A stretch of DNA of 64,000 nucleotides from Stenotrophomonas raiganjensis (SeqCode) (GCF_030658505.1 NZ_JAUTXR010000124.1:43551-107550); one strand, 5' to 3'; counted from the stretch's first letter, positions 45,095 to 55,205 are shown. Made by a program: numbers and translations. The notes: a model not told the origin generated them from the sequence alone.

Positions 45095-46275
45095 GTGCAC
45101 CGATCTACCTGAACGACCTGGGCATGGTCTGCGCGCTTGGCGAGGGCCGCGCCTCGGTCGCGTCGGCGATGTTCGCCGATGTGCCGGGCGGGCTCAGCGA
45201 CAACGACAGCCTGTTGCCGGGGCGCACCCTGGCGCTGGGAGAAGTGCGCACGCCGCTGCCGACGCTGGATGACCTGCCGGTGGCCCTGCGCGGGCGCAAC
45301 AACGCCCTGCTGGACGTGGCACTGGCGCAGATCGCACCGGCAGTGGCCGCGGTGATCGCCCGCCATGGTGCCGAGCGCGTGGCGGTGGTGCTGGGCACCA
45401 GCACCTCGGGCATTGGTGAATCCGAGCAGGCACTGCGCAGCCACGCCGAACAGGGCCAGTGGCCGCAGGGCTTCGACTACGCCCAGCAGGAAATGGGCAC
45501 CGCCGCGCAGTTCGTGCGCCAGCGCAGTGGTGCGCAGGGGCCGGCATGGACCCTGTCCACCGCGTGTTCGTCCAGTGCCAAGGCGCTGATGTCGGCCGCG
45601 CGCATGCTGCGCGCCGGCATTGTCGATGCGGTGATCGCCGGTGGCGCCGATTCGCTGTGCCGCTTCACCGTGGCTGGCTTCAGCGCGCTGGAATCCGTCT
45701 CGGCCCTGCGCTGCAATCCGTTTTCGCAGCATCGTGCCGGCATCAACATCGGCGAAGGCGCCGCGCTGTTCCTGCTCACCCGCGAACCCGGTCCGGTATG
45801 CCTGGCCGGCTGGGGCGAGTCGGCCGACGCCCACCATATGTCTGCACCCGACCCGCAGGGCCTGGGGGCCATTGATGCCCTGCAGCAGGCGCTGCAGCGC
45901 GCCGGCTGGGCCGCCGCTGAAGTGGACTACGTGAACCTGCATGGCACCGCCACCGGCCACAACGATGCGATGGAAAGCCTGGCGGTTTCGCAGGTACTCG
46001 GCAACGGCGTGCCGGCCAGTTCGACCAAGCCGTTGACCGGCCATACGCTGGGCGCCTCGGGTGCGATCGAAGCGGCGTTGTGCTGGATCCTGCTGGCCGA
46101 GAACCCGCAGCAGCAGCTGCCGCCGCACTGGTGGGACGGCGTGGCCGATCCCGCATTGCCGGTGCTGCCGCTGGTCGCGCCAGGCACCCGCCTGGCGCAG
46201 CCGCCACGGCGGGTGCTGAGCAACTCGTTTGCCTTTGGCGGCAGCAATGCCGTGCTGGCACTGGAATGCCGATGA
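45091..46275 (+). CDS. Beta-ketoacyl-ACP synthase (ApeO-like)
   Basis: A 394-residue ketosynthase. The catalytic triad is intact: Cys159 in STACSSSA, His284 in NLHGTATGHND and His318 in KPLTGHTLGASG. It condenses malonyl-ACP with the aryl or polyenyl acyl chain. In aryl-polyene systems the KS of this position (ApeO) works as a heterodimer with the chain-length factor, which here is the operon's first gene. The N-terminus lacks the usual FabF beginning but keeps YLNDLGMVCALGEG, the type seen in these clusters. ATG 45091 overlaps the preceding gene (ATGA). Confidence 0.93.
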   Translation: MSAPIYLNDLGMVCALGEGRASVASAMFADVPGGLSDNDSLLPGRTLALGEVRTPLPTLDDLPVALRGRNNALLDVALAQIAPAVAAVIARHGAERVAVVLGTSTSGIGESEQALRSHAEQGQWPQGFDYAQQEMGTAAQFVRQRSGAQGPAWTLSTACSSSAKALMSAARMLRAGIVDAVIAGGADSLCRFTVAGFSALESVSALRCNPFSQHRAGINIGEGAALFLLTREPGPVCLAGWGESADAHHMSAPDPQGLGAIDALQQALQRAGWAAAEVDYVNLHGTATGHNDAMESLAVSQVLGNGVPASSTKPLTGHTLGASGAIEAALCWILLAENPQQQLPPHWWDGVADPALPVLPLVAPGTRLAQPPRRVLSNSFAFGGSNAVLALECR

Positions 46276-46727
46276 GCACCTTGTATGCGATCGAGGACGT
46301 GGTGCCGCACCGCCAGGACATGTGCCTGCTGGAGCGCATCACGCACTGGGACCAGGACGCCATCGAGGCCGAACTGGTGGTGCCCGAGGCTGGCCTGTTC
46401 GTGGAAAACCACGAAGTGCCGGCCTGGGTGGGCATCGAATACATGGCGCAGGCCATCGCGGCCTGGGCCGGCTGCCGTGCGCGCGCTGCCGGGAGGCCGC
46501 CACAGCTGGGCTTCCTGCTCGGCAGCCGTCGCTACAGCAGCCAGCGCAGCGGCTTCCCCTGCGGTACCCGCCTGCGCGTACAGGCGCGCTGCGAGCTGTT
46601 GGGTGACAATGGATTGGGGATGTTCGCCTGCCGCATCCTGGCGGGCGGGGAAGAGTGGGCGACAGCCAACGTGTCGGTGTTCGAACCGGCTGACGCGATG
46701 GCCTATCTGGAGAGTGGACAGGCATGA
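46272..46727 (+). CDS. Hotdog-fold 3-hydroxyacyl-ACP dehydratase (ApeP-like)
   Basis: A 151-residue FabZ/FabA-like dehydratase subunit. The N-terminal block VVPHRQDMCLLERI carries His13, and VGIEYMAQAIAAWAG carries Glu56, positions used in dehydratase chemistry or dimerisation. Known aryl-polyene pathways use two hotdog proteins (ApeI and ApeP) as one enzyme. Here the second one is the domain fused to the ligase at 34926-36611, so the two halves would act across the operon. ATG 46272 overlaps the KS stop, and the 3' end overlaps the reductase gene by 4 nt. Confidence 0.87.
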   Translation: MSTLYAIEDVVPHRQDMCLLERITHWDQDAIEAELVVPEAGLFVENHEVPAWVGIEYMAQAIAAWAGCRARAAGRPPQLGFLLGSRRYSSQRSGFPCGTRLRVQARCELLGDNGLGMFACRILAGGEEWATANVSVFEPADAMAYLESGQA

Positions 46728-47455
46728 CAGGGAATCGAAGCGTGCTGGTGACCGGCGCCAGCCGGGGCATTGGCCGGGCCATTGCGCTGCGCATCGCGCG
46801 CGATGGCTTCGACGTGGTGGTGCATTGCCGCAGCCGCGTGGAAGAAGCGCAGGCCGTGGTGGCCGAGATCCAGGCATTGGGCCAGCAGGCCCGCGTGCTG
46901 GTGTTCGACGTGGCCGACCGCGAGGCCGCACGCGCTGCGCTGGAGGCTGATGTCGACGCACACGGCGCGTACTACGGCGTGGTCTGCAATGCCGGCATCG
47001 CCCGCGATGGCGCCTTCCCGGCGTTGTCGGCGGATGATTGGGACCAGGTCATCCACACCAATCTGGATGGCTTCTACAACGTGCTGCATCCCCTGATCAT
47101 GCCGATGGTGCGGCGGCGCAAGCCGGGCCGCATCGTCACCCTGTCGTCGGTATCCGGGCTCGCCGGGAACCGCGGGCAGGTCAACTACAGCGCCGCCAAG
47201 GCCGGCATCATCGGGGCCACCAAGGCGCTGGCGCTGGAATTGGCCAGCCGCCAGATCACCGTCAATTGCGTGGCCCCGGGCCTGATCGAGACCGAAATGC
47301 TCAACGATGAAGTGGTTGAACACGCGCTCAAGCTGATTCCCACCGGCCGCGTCGGTCGCCCCGACGAAGTGGCGGCGACGGTGGCGTTCCTGCTGTCCGA
47401 GCCGGCCGGCTACATCACCCGCCAGGTGATCTCGGTGAACGGAGGCATGCTCTGA
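46724..47455 (+). CDS. 3-oxoacyl-ACP reductase (ApeQ/FabG-like)
   Basis: A 243-residue short-chain dehydrogenase of the FabG type that reduces 3-ketoacyl-ACP with NADPH. The cofactor motif TGASRGIG starts at residue 10, NAG is present in CNAGIARDG, and the catalytic Ser142, Tyr155 and Lys159 lie in the segment SVSGLAGNRGQVNYSAAK. The C-terminal GGYI-type segment reads PAGYITRQVISVNGG, as in FabG. No paralog of this gene is seen elsewhere in the window. It supplies the keto-reduction step before dehydration to a conjugated double bond. Its TGATG junction links it to the last KS. Confidence 0.95.
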   Translation: MTGNRSVLVTGASRGIGRAIALRIARDGFDVVVHCRSRVEEAQAVVAEIQALGQQARVLVFDVADREAARAALEADVDAHGAYYGVVCNAGIARDGAFPALSADDWDQVIHTNLDGFYNVLHPLIMPMVRRRKPGRIVTLSSVSGLAGNRGQVNYSAAKAGIIGATKALALELASRQITVNCVAPGLIETEMLNDEVVEHALKLIPTGRVGRPDEVAATVAFLLSEPAGYITRQVISVNGGML

Positions 47456-48693
47456 TGGCTGCCGATCGTCGCGTGGTGGTCACCGGCGCCGCCGCCATCA
47501 GTCCGCTCGGCCACGACTGGCCCACCATCGAAGCGCACCTGCGCAGCTGCCGCAATGCCGTGCGTGCAATGCCCGAGTGGGATGTGTATGCCGGCCTGAA
47601 CACCAAGCTGGCCGCGCCGGCGCAGGACTTCGCGCTGCCGCCGAACTACAACCGCAAGACCACCCGTTCGATGGGCAAGGTCGCGATCATGTCGGTACGC
47701 GCCACCGAGGTGGCACTGCGCGAGGCGGGTCTGCACGAGCATCCGGTGCTGCGCAGTGGCCGGACCGGCGTGGCCTATGGCTCGTCCTCGGGTAGCCACG
47801 AGGCTACCGGCGAATTCGGACGCATGTTGAACGAGTTCACCACCGAAGGCATCAGCGCCACCACCTACCTGAAGATGATGAGCCATACCGCGCCGGTCAA
47901 CATCGGCGTGTTCTTCGGCCTGTCCGGGCGTGTCTACACCACCTCCAGTGCCTGCACCTCGGGCAGCCAGGGCGTGGGCGCGGCCTATGAAGCGATCCGC
48001 AGCGGCAAGCAGACGGTGATGGTGGCCGGTGGTGCCGAGCAGCTCGACGCCACCGCTGCGGCGGTGTTCGACACCCTGTTCGCCACCAGCGTGCGCAACG
48101 ACGCGCCGCAGACCACGCCGCGCCCGTTCGATGCCGGCCGCGATGGCCTGGTGCTGGGCGAGGGTGCCTGCACGCTGATCCTGGAGGACCTGGAGCACGC
48201 GCAGGCACGCGGCGCCACCATCCTTGCCGAGGTGGTCGGGTATGGCACCAACAGTGACGGCCAGCACGTCACCCAGCCCAGCGCCGACACCATGGCCACC
48301 GCCATGCGCCTGGCACTGGAAGATGCGGGCCTGGAGCCGGCGCAGATCGACTATGTGAATGCCCACGGCACCGCCACCGATCACGGCGACATCGCCGAGA
48401 CCCAGGCCACCGCGCAGGTGTTTGGCAGCCGCGTGCCGATCAGTTCGTTGAAGAGCTACGTCGGCCACATGCTGGGCGCCTGCGGCGCGTTCGAAGCCTG
48501 GCTGAGCATCGAAATGATGCGCGCCGGCTGGTTCGCGCCCACGCTGAACCTGGCCGAGGTTGACCCGCGCTGCGGCCAGCTCGACTTCATCACCGGGCAG
48601 GGCCGCGAACTGCAGGCCGAGTACGTGATGAGCAACAACTTCGCCTTCGGTGGCATCAACACCTCGCTGGTGTTCCGCCGCTGGCGCGAGTGA
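47455..48693 (+). CDS. Beta-ketoacyl-ACP synthase, FabF type (ApeR-like)
   Basis: A 412-residue KAS II-like ketosynthase. Active-site residues are complete: Cys167 in SSACTSGSQG, His304 in NAHGTATDHGD, Lys333 and His338 in SLKSYVGHMLGA. It is longer and more FabF-like than the KS at 45091-46275. In aryl-polyene pathways the equivalent third KS (ApeR) is thought to act at initiation. It is the last biosynthetic gene of the overlapping block; a secreted-protein gene follows after 62 nt. Confidence 0.94.
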   Translation: MAADRRVVVTGAAAISPLGHDWPTIEAHLRSCRNAVRAMPEWDVYAGLNTKLAAPAQDFALPPNYNRKTTRSMGKVAIMSVRATEVALREAGLHEHPVLRSGRTGVAYGSSSGSHEATGEFGRMLNEFTTEGISATTYLKMMSHTAPVNIGVFFGLSGRVYTTSSACTSGSQGVGAAYEAIRSGKQTVMVAGGAEQLDATAAAVFDTLFATSVRNDAPQTTPRPFDAGRDGLVLGEGACTLILEDLEHAQARGATILAEVVGYGTNSDGQHVTQPSADTMATAMRLALEDAGLEPAQIDYVNAHGTATDHGDIAETQATAQVFGSRVPISSLKSYVGHMLGACGAFEAWLSIEMMRAGWFAPTLNLAEVDPRCGQLDFITGQGRELQAEYVMSNNFAFGGINTSLVFRRWRE

Positions 48694-48755
48694 TCCACCG
48701 CCCCACCGCTGCTGTTCCCGCACCCTACCCGCACCCTCGACAAGGAGATGTTCCG

Positions 48756-49196
48756 ATGCGCCGCACCCTGATGATCGCCACGGCCACCGCATTGCTGGCC
48801 CTGGCCTCCACCGCTTCCGCCCGCGATACCCGCGTGGAGCAGTCCCTGCAGGAACTGGTCAGCTCGCAGGCTGCCAAGGACGCCGGCATCGACGGCAGCG
48901 TCCGCTTCTACCTGGCTGGCCAGCCGGTCAGCGTGCAGCAGCGCCTGGGCGAAGACGTGACCAACAAGAAGACCAACGCGGCCAACAAGAGCGATGCCGA
49001 AGCCTGCCGCTGGGTCGCGCTGTCGGCGCTGCGCGCGCTGCAGGACGGTGCCAAGTCGCGCGGCGCCAACGCCGTGGTCGACATCGTCAGCTACTACAAG
49101 AAGAACGAGTTCAAGAGCAGCACCAACTACGAATGCTACGCCGGCACGATCCTCGCCGGTGTTGCGCTGAAGGGCACCTACGCCAAGGTCAAGTAA
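48756..49196 (+). CDS. Small exported protein at the end of the aryl-polyene operon
   Basis: A 146-residue protein. The signal peptide MRRTLMIATATALLALASTASA is clear, so the product is periplasmic or outer-membrane associated. The mature part contains two Cys (EACRWVAL and YECYAG), a Lys/Asn-rich NKKTNAANKS segment and a VVDIVSYYKKNEFKS block. Homologues are often labelled excinuclease subunit in databases, but nothing here looks like UvrA: there is no Walker motif. The gene tends to close aryl-polyene clusters, so a role in pigment placement is possible. ATG 48756 has AAGGAGATG upstream. A GTGGCGGCG/CGCCGCCAC hairpin follows at 49205-49237. Confidence 0.75.
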   Translation: MRRTLMIATATALLALASTASARDTRVEQSLQELVSSQAAKDAGIDGSVRFYLAGQPVSVQQRLGEDVTNKKTNAANKSDAEACRWVALSALRALQDGAKSRGANAVVDIVSYYKKNEFKSSTNYECYAGTILAGVALKGTYAKVK

Positions 49197-49204
49197 GCGC
49201 CCGC

Positions 49205-49237
49205 GTGGCGGCGGCGTTGGCTGAACGTCGCCGCCAC
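49205..49237 (+). terminator. Stem-loop after the aryl-polyene operon
   Basis: A nine-pair GTGGCGGCG/CGCCGCCAC stem 8 nt after the last stop codon. There is no U-run after it, so it may stabilise the 3' end or work with Rho instead of terminating alone. Confidence 0.5.
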
Positions 49238-49356
49238 ATTGCTGAACCCCGCAGGGGAAACGCCGCCGATCGCGCCGCCATCGTCGGCTGACGGCTTTCC
49301 CCGGTGTCGGCTTTCCGACACAATCATGGCTCTTCCCGGGTTATCGTCCCGCGGAC

Positions 49357-49617
49357 ATGCACGCCTACGTCTATAAAAGCCAACTCAAGCCGGACACCTA
49401 CGTCTACGTTCCCCGACGCGATGATTTCAGCGCGCTGCCCGCGCCGCTGCTCACCTCGCTGGGTACGCTTGCCTTCGTCCTGGAGGTTGCCCTGGATGCC
49501 CAGCGCCGCCTGGCCCAGGCCGATCCCGAAAAGGTCCGCAGCGAAATGAGCGAACGCGGGTTCTACCTGCAGGTGCCGCCGTCGGTGGCCAGCCTGATGC
49601 CGCGACACTATGACTGA
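49357..49617 (+). CDS. YcgL domain protein
   Basis: An 86-residue protein of the YcgL family ([21 protein letters not shown] at the start, then a central helix and an FYLQVP block). The family is small, conserved in gammaproteobacteria and structurally alpha/beta with unknown biochemical role. The 160-nt upstream gap after the pigment operon includes the stem-loop and a weak promoter-like region. The stop overlaps the following ankyrin gene by 8 nt, which suggests coupling between the two. Confidence 0.92.
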   Translation: MHAYVYKSQLKPDTYVYVPRRDDFSALPAPLLTSLGTLAFVLEVALDAQRRLAQADPEKVRSEMSERGFYLQVPPSVASLMPRHYD

Positions 49618-52600
49618 CACCTCCCGACCGCGCGCCCTGTCGATCGCCTTCGTCGTGGGTGCCGTGCTGGCGCTGGGTGCCGCCGTGGGCGGTGTTCCGG
49701 GTGCCGTCCTTGCCGCCCTGGCGCAGCCTGCGTTCGCGCTGGGCGTGTCGTGGTGGCGTCGCAGCCGCGCGCTGCTGCCGTTGAAGGTGATGGCGCGCCA
49801 GGACCTGCCGGCGCTGCTGGCATTGTGGGCGGCCGCGCCGCTGCTGCTGGCGCTGCTGTTGGCCTGGCCGCTGGCGGCGCTGCGCGACAGTGGCAGCCTG
49901 GCCGCAGTACTGGGCTTGAGCGTGCTGGTCAGTGCCGGCCTGCTGGCCGCTTGGCGCACCTGGCCATTGTGGAACGATGTCGAACGGCTCGATGGCAGCC
50001 TGGCCCAGCACTGGCAGGCACTGGCCGGGCGCGACCTGACCGCCTGGCGTGGCCTCGGTGTGGCTGCGCTGGTGATCGCGCTGGCCGCGCTGGTGGTGCT
50101 GCCGGCCTGGCCGGGCCTGTTGCCGGAAAGCACCCGCTGGCCGGCCGCGCTTGCGGTGCTGGTGCTGTCGCCGCTGTTGCACCTGCTGCTGCAGCGGGTG
50201 GCGCCGGCACCGCTGGTGTCGTTGCGCTCCAGCCCATTGACGACGGCCAGCCACGAACACGAACCGATGTTCGCCGCCGCGGCCGAAACCGCGCCGCTGG
50301 AGGCGATGGCGCCGCAGGAGCTGACCCCGGCCCTGTATGAAGCCGCCCGCCAGGGCCGCATCGACCGTGGCCTGCAACTGCTGCAGGCCGGTGCCGATCC
50401 CTATGCGTTGCCCGACCCGAACTGGCGCGACCAGCGCAGCCTGGCGGTGCTGGCCGCCGTGTTGCCGGACCTGCGCCTGCTGCGCGAGCTGATCGCCCGC
50501 GGCGTCGATGTGAATGCACCGCACCGGGGCATGACCCCGCTGTTGGCCGCCACCCGTGACAGCTGGCATGGCCGCCCTGAAGCCGTGATGACCCTGCTCG
50601 CCAACGGCGCCGATTCGCGTGCCACCGACAGCGATGGCAACACCCCGCTGCATCATGCTGCGCGCAGCTCCGACCCGGGTGTGGCCGCGCTGCTGCGTGA
50701 CGCCGCGGCCGAAGTCGACGCACTGAACCACGATGGCTGGTCGCCGCTGGCGGTGGCCTGCCAGGTCGGCAACTGGCGCCTGGCCCGCTTCCTGCTCGAA
50801 CGCGGTGCGCGCAGCGAGCCGGCCGAAGGCACCCCGGTGCTGCTGGCTGCCGCCGCCACCGAAGACGACGATCCGGCCGGCGTGCAGCTGCTGCTCAAGC
50901 ACAAGGCGCGGGCCGACGCGCGTGATCGCCAGCGCCGCAGCGCGCTGCATGAGGCCGCACTGGCTGGCCACGTCGAGATCATCGGCGTGCTGCTGGGTGC
51001 CGGTGCCAACCTGGAAGCGCGCGATGCGCTGGGCCGTACGCCGTGGCTGGAAGCGGCCCGTGCCGGGCGCGCTGCCGTGATCGAGCATCTGCTGCCGCAC
51101 AAGCCAGACCTGGTCGCGGTGGATGGTGAAGGCCGCAACGCGGTGCAGCTGGCGGCGATGGCCGAGGATGTCTCGCCGCTGCTGATCAAGCGCCTGGTGG
51201 AACTGGGCATCGCCGCCGATGCCACCGATCCGGTCGGCCGCCGGGCGGTGGACTACGCCGCCGAAGCCGGTCGTTGGGCAATCGTGGCCCTGCTGGATCC
51301 GTCCTATCCGTTGCCGGCTGCGGTCAGCGATGGCCTGGCCGAGCGCGGCGAAGCGGCCAGCGCCAGCGGCCTGCTGCCGGACCGCCCGCCGTTGACCCTG
51401 CTGCGCGAGGCACTGGGCTTCGGCAACACCGATGGCATGGCGGCGCTGGCCAAGCTGTGCCAGCCGGAAGAACTGGGCGGACTGCTGCTCGATCCGGAGC
51501 TGGCGCTGGAACCGCATGCGGTCGACTGGCTGCTGGGCCACGGCGCCGACCCCTATGTGCGTGACGCCTGCGCCGACACGCCGATGTTCGCGCTGCTGTC
51601 GCGCGGCATCGACGCGGTGCCTGCGCTGCAGGTGATGCTGCAGCGGGGCCTGTCGCCGGCCGGACGCGGTGGCCTGGCGCGCTTCCTGGCCGCCTGTGCG
51701 CAGCACGACCAGGCCGCCCGTGGCCTGGAACAGCTGGCACTGGAGCTGCTGGAACGTGGCGCCGATCCGTTCGCGGCCTCGCCGGCGGGTGATCCGCCGC
51801 TGTCGCTGGCGGTGCGCCTGGGCTGGCTGCGCCTGCAGCAGGCCCTGCTCAAGGCCGGTGTCGATCGCGAAGCACGCGACAGCCACGGCATGACCGCACT
51901 GCACCTGGCCACCGCACTGGCCCGCGAAGGCGCGCTGAAGCTGCTGGTGCAGCACGGTGCCTCGCCGGAAGCACGTGCCGCCGATGGCCAGACGCCGCTG
52001 GGCGTGGCGCTGTCGATCGGTCGCCGTGACCTGGCCGACTGGCTGGACTGGCGGGTATGGCCGTTGCCGCGCCGCACCCTGCGCGAGGCCGATCTGCCGG
52101 CCGCCGCGATGGCCGGTGACGTGGATGCGGTGCGCCGCCTGATCGATCTGGGATTTGCTGTCGACGCGGTCGATGCACAGGGCTGCACCGCGCTGCTGCG
52201 TGCGGCCGGTGGTGGCCATCTGGCGGTGACCGACCTGCTGCTGGCGCGTGGCGCCGATCCGCAGCACGCCGCGGCCAGTGGTGCGACGCCGCTGTCGGCG
52301 GCGGTCAGCATGCGCCAGGTGGATATCGTGTCGGCCCTGCTCGATGCCGGCGCCAAGCTGGAACACCGCCTGCCGGGCGGCGTGACCGTGCTGATGCTGG
52401 CCTCGGCGCTGGGCCTGCCGGACATCGTCGCGCGCCTGCTCACCGCCGGCGCCGACGTGCATGCCGGTGATGCGCAGCAGCTGGGCCCGCTGCACTGTGC
52501 CGCGCTGTACGGCTTCAGTGCGCGTGACCGCTCGCGCCTGCTGGCCCTGCTCGACACCCTGCTGCTGGCCGGTGCCGAACCGGACCAGGCCGCCGCCGGT

Positions 52601-52948
52601 TCGGTCACGCCGCTGCTGCTGCTGCTGGGCGCACGCGCCGAACCCGGCACCGCCTGCGACGAGCAGGTGGTGATGGCGGCGGTGGAGCGCCTGCTGGACG
52701 AGGACGTCAGCCTGGACGTGCGTGATCCGCGCGGCTTCGGCCCGCTGCACCTGGCCGCGCTGCATGGACTGCCGTTGCTGGTGCAGCGCCTGCTGCGCGC
52801 CGGTGCCGATCCGGAAGTGCGCGACAGCCTCAACCGCAGCCCGCGCGAGATCGCGGTGATGCGCGGCTTCATCGACGTCGCCGGCGAGTTCGAGCCGCGC
52901 GTGCCTGGCGTTTCGTCGATGGCGCGGTTCCTGCGCGACAACGGCTGA
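49610..52948 (+). CDS. Large membrane-anchored ankyrin-repeat protein
   Basis: A 1112-residue protein. Residues 1 to about 205 contain five or six hydrophobic segments (for example 10-35, 65-85, 95-115, 145-163 and 172-190), so the N-terminus is an integral inner-membrane module. From about residue 240 to the end there is a long ankyrin solenoid: units such as [58 protein letters not shown] and [20 protein letters not shown] recur about every 33 residues, with some degenerate stretches. Roughly 18-20 repeats are likely. The solenoid probably faces the cytoplasm as a protein-binding scaffold. The partner is unknown. ATG 49610 overlaps the YcgL gene. Confidence 0.88.
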   Translation: MTDTSRPRALSIAFVVGAVLALGAAVGGVPGAVLAALAQPAFALGVSWWRRSRALLPLKVMARQDLPALLALWAAAPLLLALLLAWPLAALRDSGSLAAVLGLSVLVSAGLLAAWRTWPLWNDVERLDGSLAQHWQALAGRDLTAWRGLGVAALVIALAALVVLPAWPGLLPESTRWPAALAVLVLSPLLHLLLQRVAPAPLVSLRSSPLTTASHEHEPMFAAAAETAPLEAMAPQELTPALYEAARQGRIDRGLQLLQAGADPYALPDPNWRDQRSLAVLAAVLPDLRLLRELIARGVDVNAPHRGMTPLLAATRDSWHGRPEAVMTLLANGADSRATDSDGNTPLHHAARSSDPGVAALLRDAAAEVDALNHDGWSPLAVACQVGNWRLARFLLERGARSEPAEGTPVLLAAAATEDDDPAGVQLLLKHKARADARDRQRRSALHEAALAGHVEIIGVLLGAGANLEARDALGRTPWLEAARAGRAAVIEHLLPHKPDLVAVDGEGRNAVQLAAMAEDVSPLLIKRLVELGIAADATDPVGRRAVDYAAEAGRWAIVALLDPSYPLPAAVSDGLAERGEAASASGLLPDRPPLTLLREALGFGNTDGMAALAKLCQPEELGGLLLDPELALEPHAVDWLLGHGADPYVRDACADTPMFALLSRGIDAVPALQVMLQRGLSPAGRGGLARFLAACAQHDQAARGLEQLALELLERGADPFAASPAGDPPLSLAVRLGWLRLQQALLKAGVDREARDSHGMTALHLATALAREGALKLLVQHGASPEARAADGQTPLGVALSIGRRDLADWLDWRVWPLPRRTLREADLPAAAMAGDVDAVRRLIDLGFAVDAVDAQGCTALLRAAGGGHLAVTDLLLARGADPQHAAASGATPLSAAVSMRQVDIVSALLDAGAKLEHRLPGGVTVLMLASALGLPDIVARLLTAGADVHAGDAQQLGPLHCAALYGFSARDRSRLLALLDTLLLAGAEPDQAAAGSVTPLLLLLGARAEPGTACDEQVVMAAVERLLDEDVSLDVRDPRGFGPLHLAALHGLPLLVQRLLRAGADPEVRDSLNRSPREIAVMRGFIDVAGEFEPRVPGVSSMARFLRDNG

Positions 52949-52954
52949 CAGGCC

Positions 52955-52993
52955 GGGGTCGGATCCCTTTCCAACGGAAAGGGCTCTGACCCC
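52955..52993. repeat. 39-nt imperfect palindromic repeat, copy 2
   Basis: The second copy of the element at 15599-15637: arms GGGGTC/GACCCC and core CCCTTTCC/GGAAAGGG. It begins 6 nt after the ankyrin stop codon. Confidence 0.75.
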
Positions 52994-53021
52994 AACACCG
53001 CGCTGCCGGAATCTGCAGTGG

Positions 53022-53044
53022 GTAGTGCCGGCCAGCGGCCGGCA
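53022..53044 (+). repeat. SMAG-type GTAG palindrome
   Basis: GTAG (53022-53025) plus the perfect stem TGCCGGCC/GGCCGGCA with an AGC loop (53026-53044). This is the same stem found twice at the right end of the window. It lies between convergent genes. Confidence 0.8.
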
Positions 53045-53077
53045 CAACCGGGTCCACCATCGATCGGGTGGGCGCCG

Positions 53078-54865
53078 TCAGCGCTCCTTGTCGCCGTCGC
53101 TTTCCGCGTCGGCCTCGAACAGGTGCATCAGGTCATTGCGTGCATCGCGCGAGGTCTGGATCACCGCGGCCTCGTCGTCGTAGACCAGGTACTGATCGCG
53201 CAGCAGCTGTTCGTCGTGTTCGCGGAAACGCTGCACATGCCGTTCGGCCACGTTCGGTGCAACGCCGAGTGCGGTCAGCACGCGCCCGCTCATTTCCAGG
53301 CTGGTGCCGAATACCTCGCGGAACGGCTCGGCCGACACGTCCATCAGGCGCCACGCATGCTGGCGGTTGCGTGCACGCGCCAGCACCGTCGCGTCCGGGT
53401 ACAGCCGGCGCACCATGCGCACCGCGCGCAGGTTGGTCTCCGGGTCGTCCACGGTGATCACGAACACATCGATGTGTTCGCCACCCGCGGCGCGCAGCAT
53501 CTCCGGCCGGGTCGGGTCGCCGTAATAGAGCTGGTTGCCGAAGCGGCGCAGGTCGGCCACGGTGTCCGGGTTCGCCTCCAGCGCCACGAACGGCACCTTC
53601 TGTGCCGTCAGCAGTCGCGCGATCACCTGGCCGAAGCGGCCCATGCCGGCGATCAGCACCTTGGGCCGGTTGTCCGGCGCCACCTTGTCAGCCTCGGCCG
53701 CCTGGCGCGGTGGGGCCTTTTCCTGGCCGAGCAGCTTGAGCAGCGCGATCATCAGCAGTGGCGTGATCGCCATCGACAGGCCGACGATCGCCACCAGCCG
53801 GTCATGGTTGGCGTTGCCCAGCAGGTGCGCGCGCTGCGCTTCGTTGAACACGACGAAGGCGAACTCGCCGCCCAGCCACAGCACGCTGCCCAGCAGCAAC
53901 GACTGCCGTGAACTGAGCCTGGCGATGCGCCCGATCACGTACAGCAGGCCGAACTTGACCACCAGCAGGATCGCCACGCCCGCCGCGATCAGCCAGGGCT
54001 CGGCGGCGATGCGGTCGAGGTCGATGCCCATGCCCACCGCGATGAAGAACAGGCCCAGCAGCAGGCCCTTGAACGGCTCGATCTGTGCTTCCAGCTCGTG
54101 CCGGAACTCCGAATCGGACAGCAGCACCCCGGCCAGGAACGCGCCCAGGCTGGGGCTGAGGCCGGCTTCCTGCATGAACCAGGCGGTACCCAGCACCACC
54201 AGCAGGGCGGTGGCGGTGAACACTTCCGGGCTGCGGGTGCGCGCGATGATGCTGAACACCTTGCGCAGCACCGGTCGCCCGCACAGGATCACCACCGCCA
54301 GCGCACCCAGCGCCACCATCGCATCCTCGATGCGCAGGGTCTCGTTCTTCACCCCGCCCAGCAGCGGGATGGCCGCCAGCAGCGGGATCGCGATCAGGTC
54401 CTGGAACAGCAGGATGGCAAAACCCAGCCGGCCATGGTCGCTGTTGATCGCCTTGTGCTCGGACAGCAGCTGCAGGCCCACCGCAGTGGATGACAGCGCC
54501 AGCGCCACGCCCACCACCAGCGCGCTCTTCCACTGGAAGTGGTCGAGCAGCAGCAGGCCGCCCAGCACCAGCCCGGACAGCGCCACCTGCGCCGCACCGG
54601 CACCGAACACCGAGCGCCGCATCACCTTCAGGCGTGCCGGCGACAGCTCCAGGCCGATCACGAACAGCAGCATCACCACGCCGATCTCGGCGGCGCCGAG
54701 GATGCGGTCGGCGTCCTGCACGAAGCCCAGCCCGTCCGGGCCCAGCACCACACCGGCCGCCAGGTAGCCCAGCACCGCGCCGAAACCGAACTTCTTGAAC
54801 ACCGGCACGGCGATGACCGCTGCCAGCAGCAGCACCAGCGCCAGTTCCAGACCACCGCTATGCAT
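53078..54865 (-). CDS. CPA2-family cation:proton antiporter with RCK domain (KefB/KefC type)
   Basis: A 595-residue monovalent cation/H+ antiporter. The first 380 residues hold about 12 membrane helices, including the CPA2 blocks GYLAAGVVLGPDGLGF and LGLFFIAVGMGIDLD. A cytosolic TrkA-N/RCK domain follows (VLIAGMGRFGQVIARLL, a Rossmann Gly-rich motif), then a charged C-terminal tail. This arrangement is that of KefB/KefC, which export K+ and are gated by NAD(H) and glutathione adducts. No KefF/KefG flavoprotein ancillary gene is adjacent, so glutathione gating is unproven here. ATG 54865 is chosen; mgtE is divergent from it. Confidence 0.93.
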   Translation of the reverse strand: MHSGGLELALVLLLAAVIAVPVFKKFGFGAVLGYLAAGVVLGPDGLGFVQDADRILGAAEIGVVMLLFVIGLELSPARLKVMRRSVFGAGAAQVALSGLVLGGLLLLDHFQWKSALVVGVALALSSTAVGLQLLSEHKAINSDHGRLGFAILLFQDLIAIPLLAAIPLLGGVKNETLRIEDAMVALGALAVVILCGRPVLRKVFSIIARTRSPEVFTATALLVVLGTAWFMQEAGLSPSLGAFLAGVLLSDSEFRHELEAQIEPFKGLLLGLFFIAVGMGIDLDRIAAEPWLIAAGVAILLVVKFGLLYVIGRIARLSSRQSLLLGSVLWLGGEFAFVVFNEAQRAHLLGNANHDRLVAIVGLSMAITPLLMIALLKLLGQEKAPPRQAAEADKVAPDNRPKVLIAGMGRFGQVIARLLTAQKVPFVALEANPDTVADLRRFGNQLYYGDPTRPEMLRAAGGEHIDVFVITVDDPETNLRAVRMVRRLYPDATVLARARNRQHAWRLMDVSAEPFREVFGTSLEMSGRVLTALGVAPNVAERHVQRFREHDEQLLRDQYLVYDDEAAVIQTSRDARNDLMHLFEADAESDGDKER

Positions 54866-55205
54866 GGGAATACCTGGTCATCGGGGGAGCCGCTGTGCGT
54901 CCGTTCGGGTTGGGAAAAGCGTGGCGAACACCACCGCGCCATTATGCGCGCCGGTCTGTGTACGCACGAGAACAACCGGCCAGGCTTCGGTGCGGGGCTG
55001 CCGGGTTGACCTGCATGGCCCACGGGTCCAGACTGCCCGCCGCTGGCGGCGCGTCCGTCGGCATACGCATCCCGGAGTCCCCAACCCATGTCCAGCGACA
55101 GTAGAAGTCGACCTCGTTCGACGCCAGCGATGGCCACCGCCTGACATCGGGACGGTTTGCCTGCGTTGGCGTTGCGCGAGGTCGCACCCCCACAAGGCAA
55201 AACCG
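54866..55205. other. Divergent intergenic region between the antiporter and mgtE
   Basis: This 340-nt gap holds no credible gene. A weak promoter candidate for mgtE is TTGACC at 55006-55011 and CAGACT at 55029-55034, 17 nt apart; the -10 match is poor. A degenerate GTAG-headed stem lies at 55101-55122. No known Mg2+ riboswitch fold (M-box or ykoK type) was recognised by eye. Confidence 0.35.

Noticed and set aside
48756..49196. Excinuclease (UvrA) subunit as the product
   Set aside because: It has a signal peptide, is only 146 residues and has no ATP-binding motif, so the common label is misleading.
30000..50000. CRISPR array or tRNA gene in the middle of the window
   Set aside because: No short direct repeats with regular spacers and no cloverleaf-like sequence were seen; the repeats found are palindromes or coding repeats.
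49451..53047. Open frame of 1198 codons antisense to the ankyrin gene
   Set aside because: Shadow of a repetitive GC-rich gene. It has no start signal and a low-complexity Arg/Gln/His composition.
54866..55205. Magnesium riboswitch upstream of mgtE
   Set aside because: No M-box conserved core or paired arms could be recognised by eye in the 340-nt gap.
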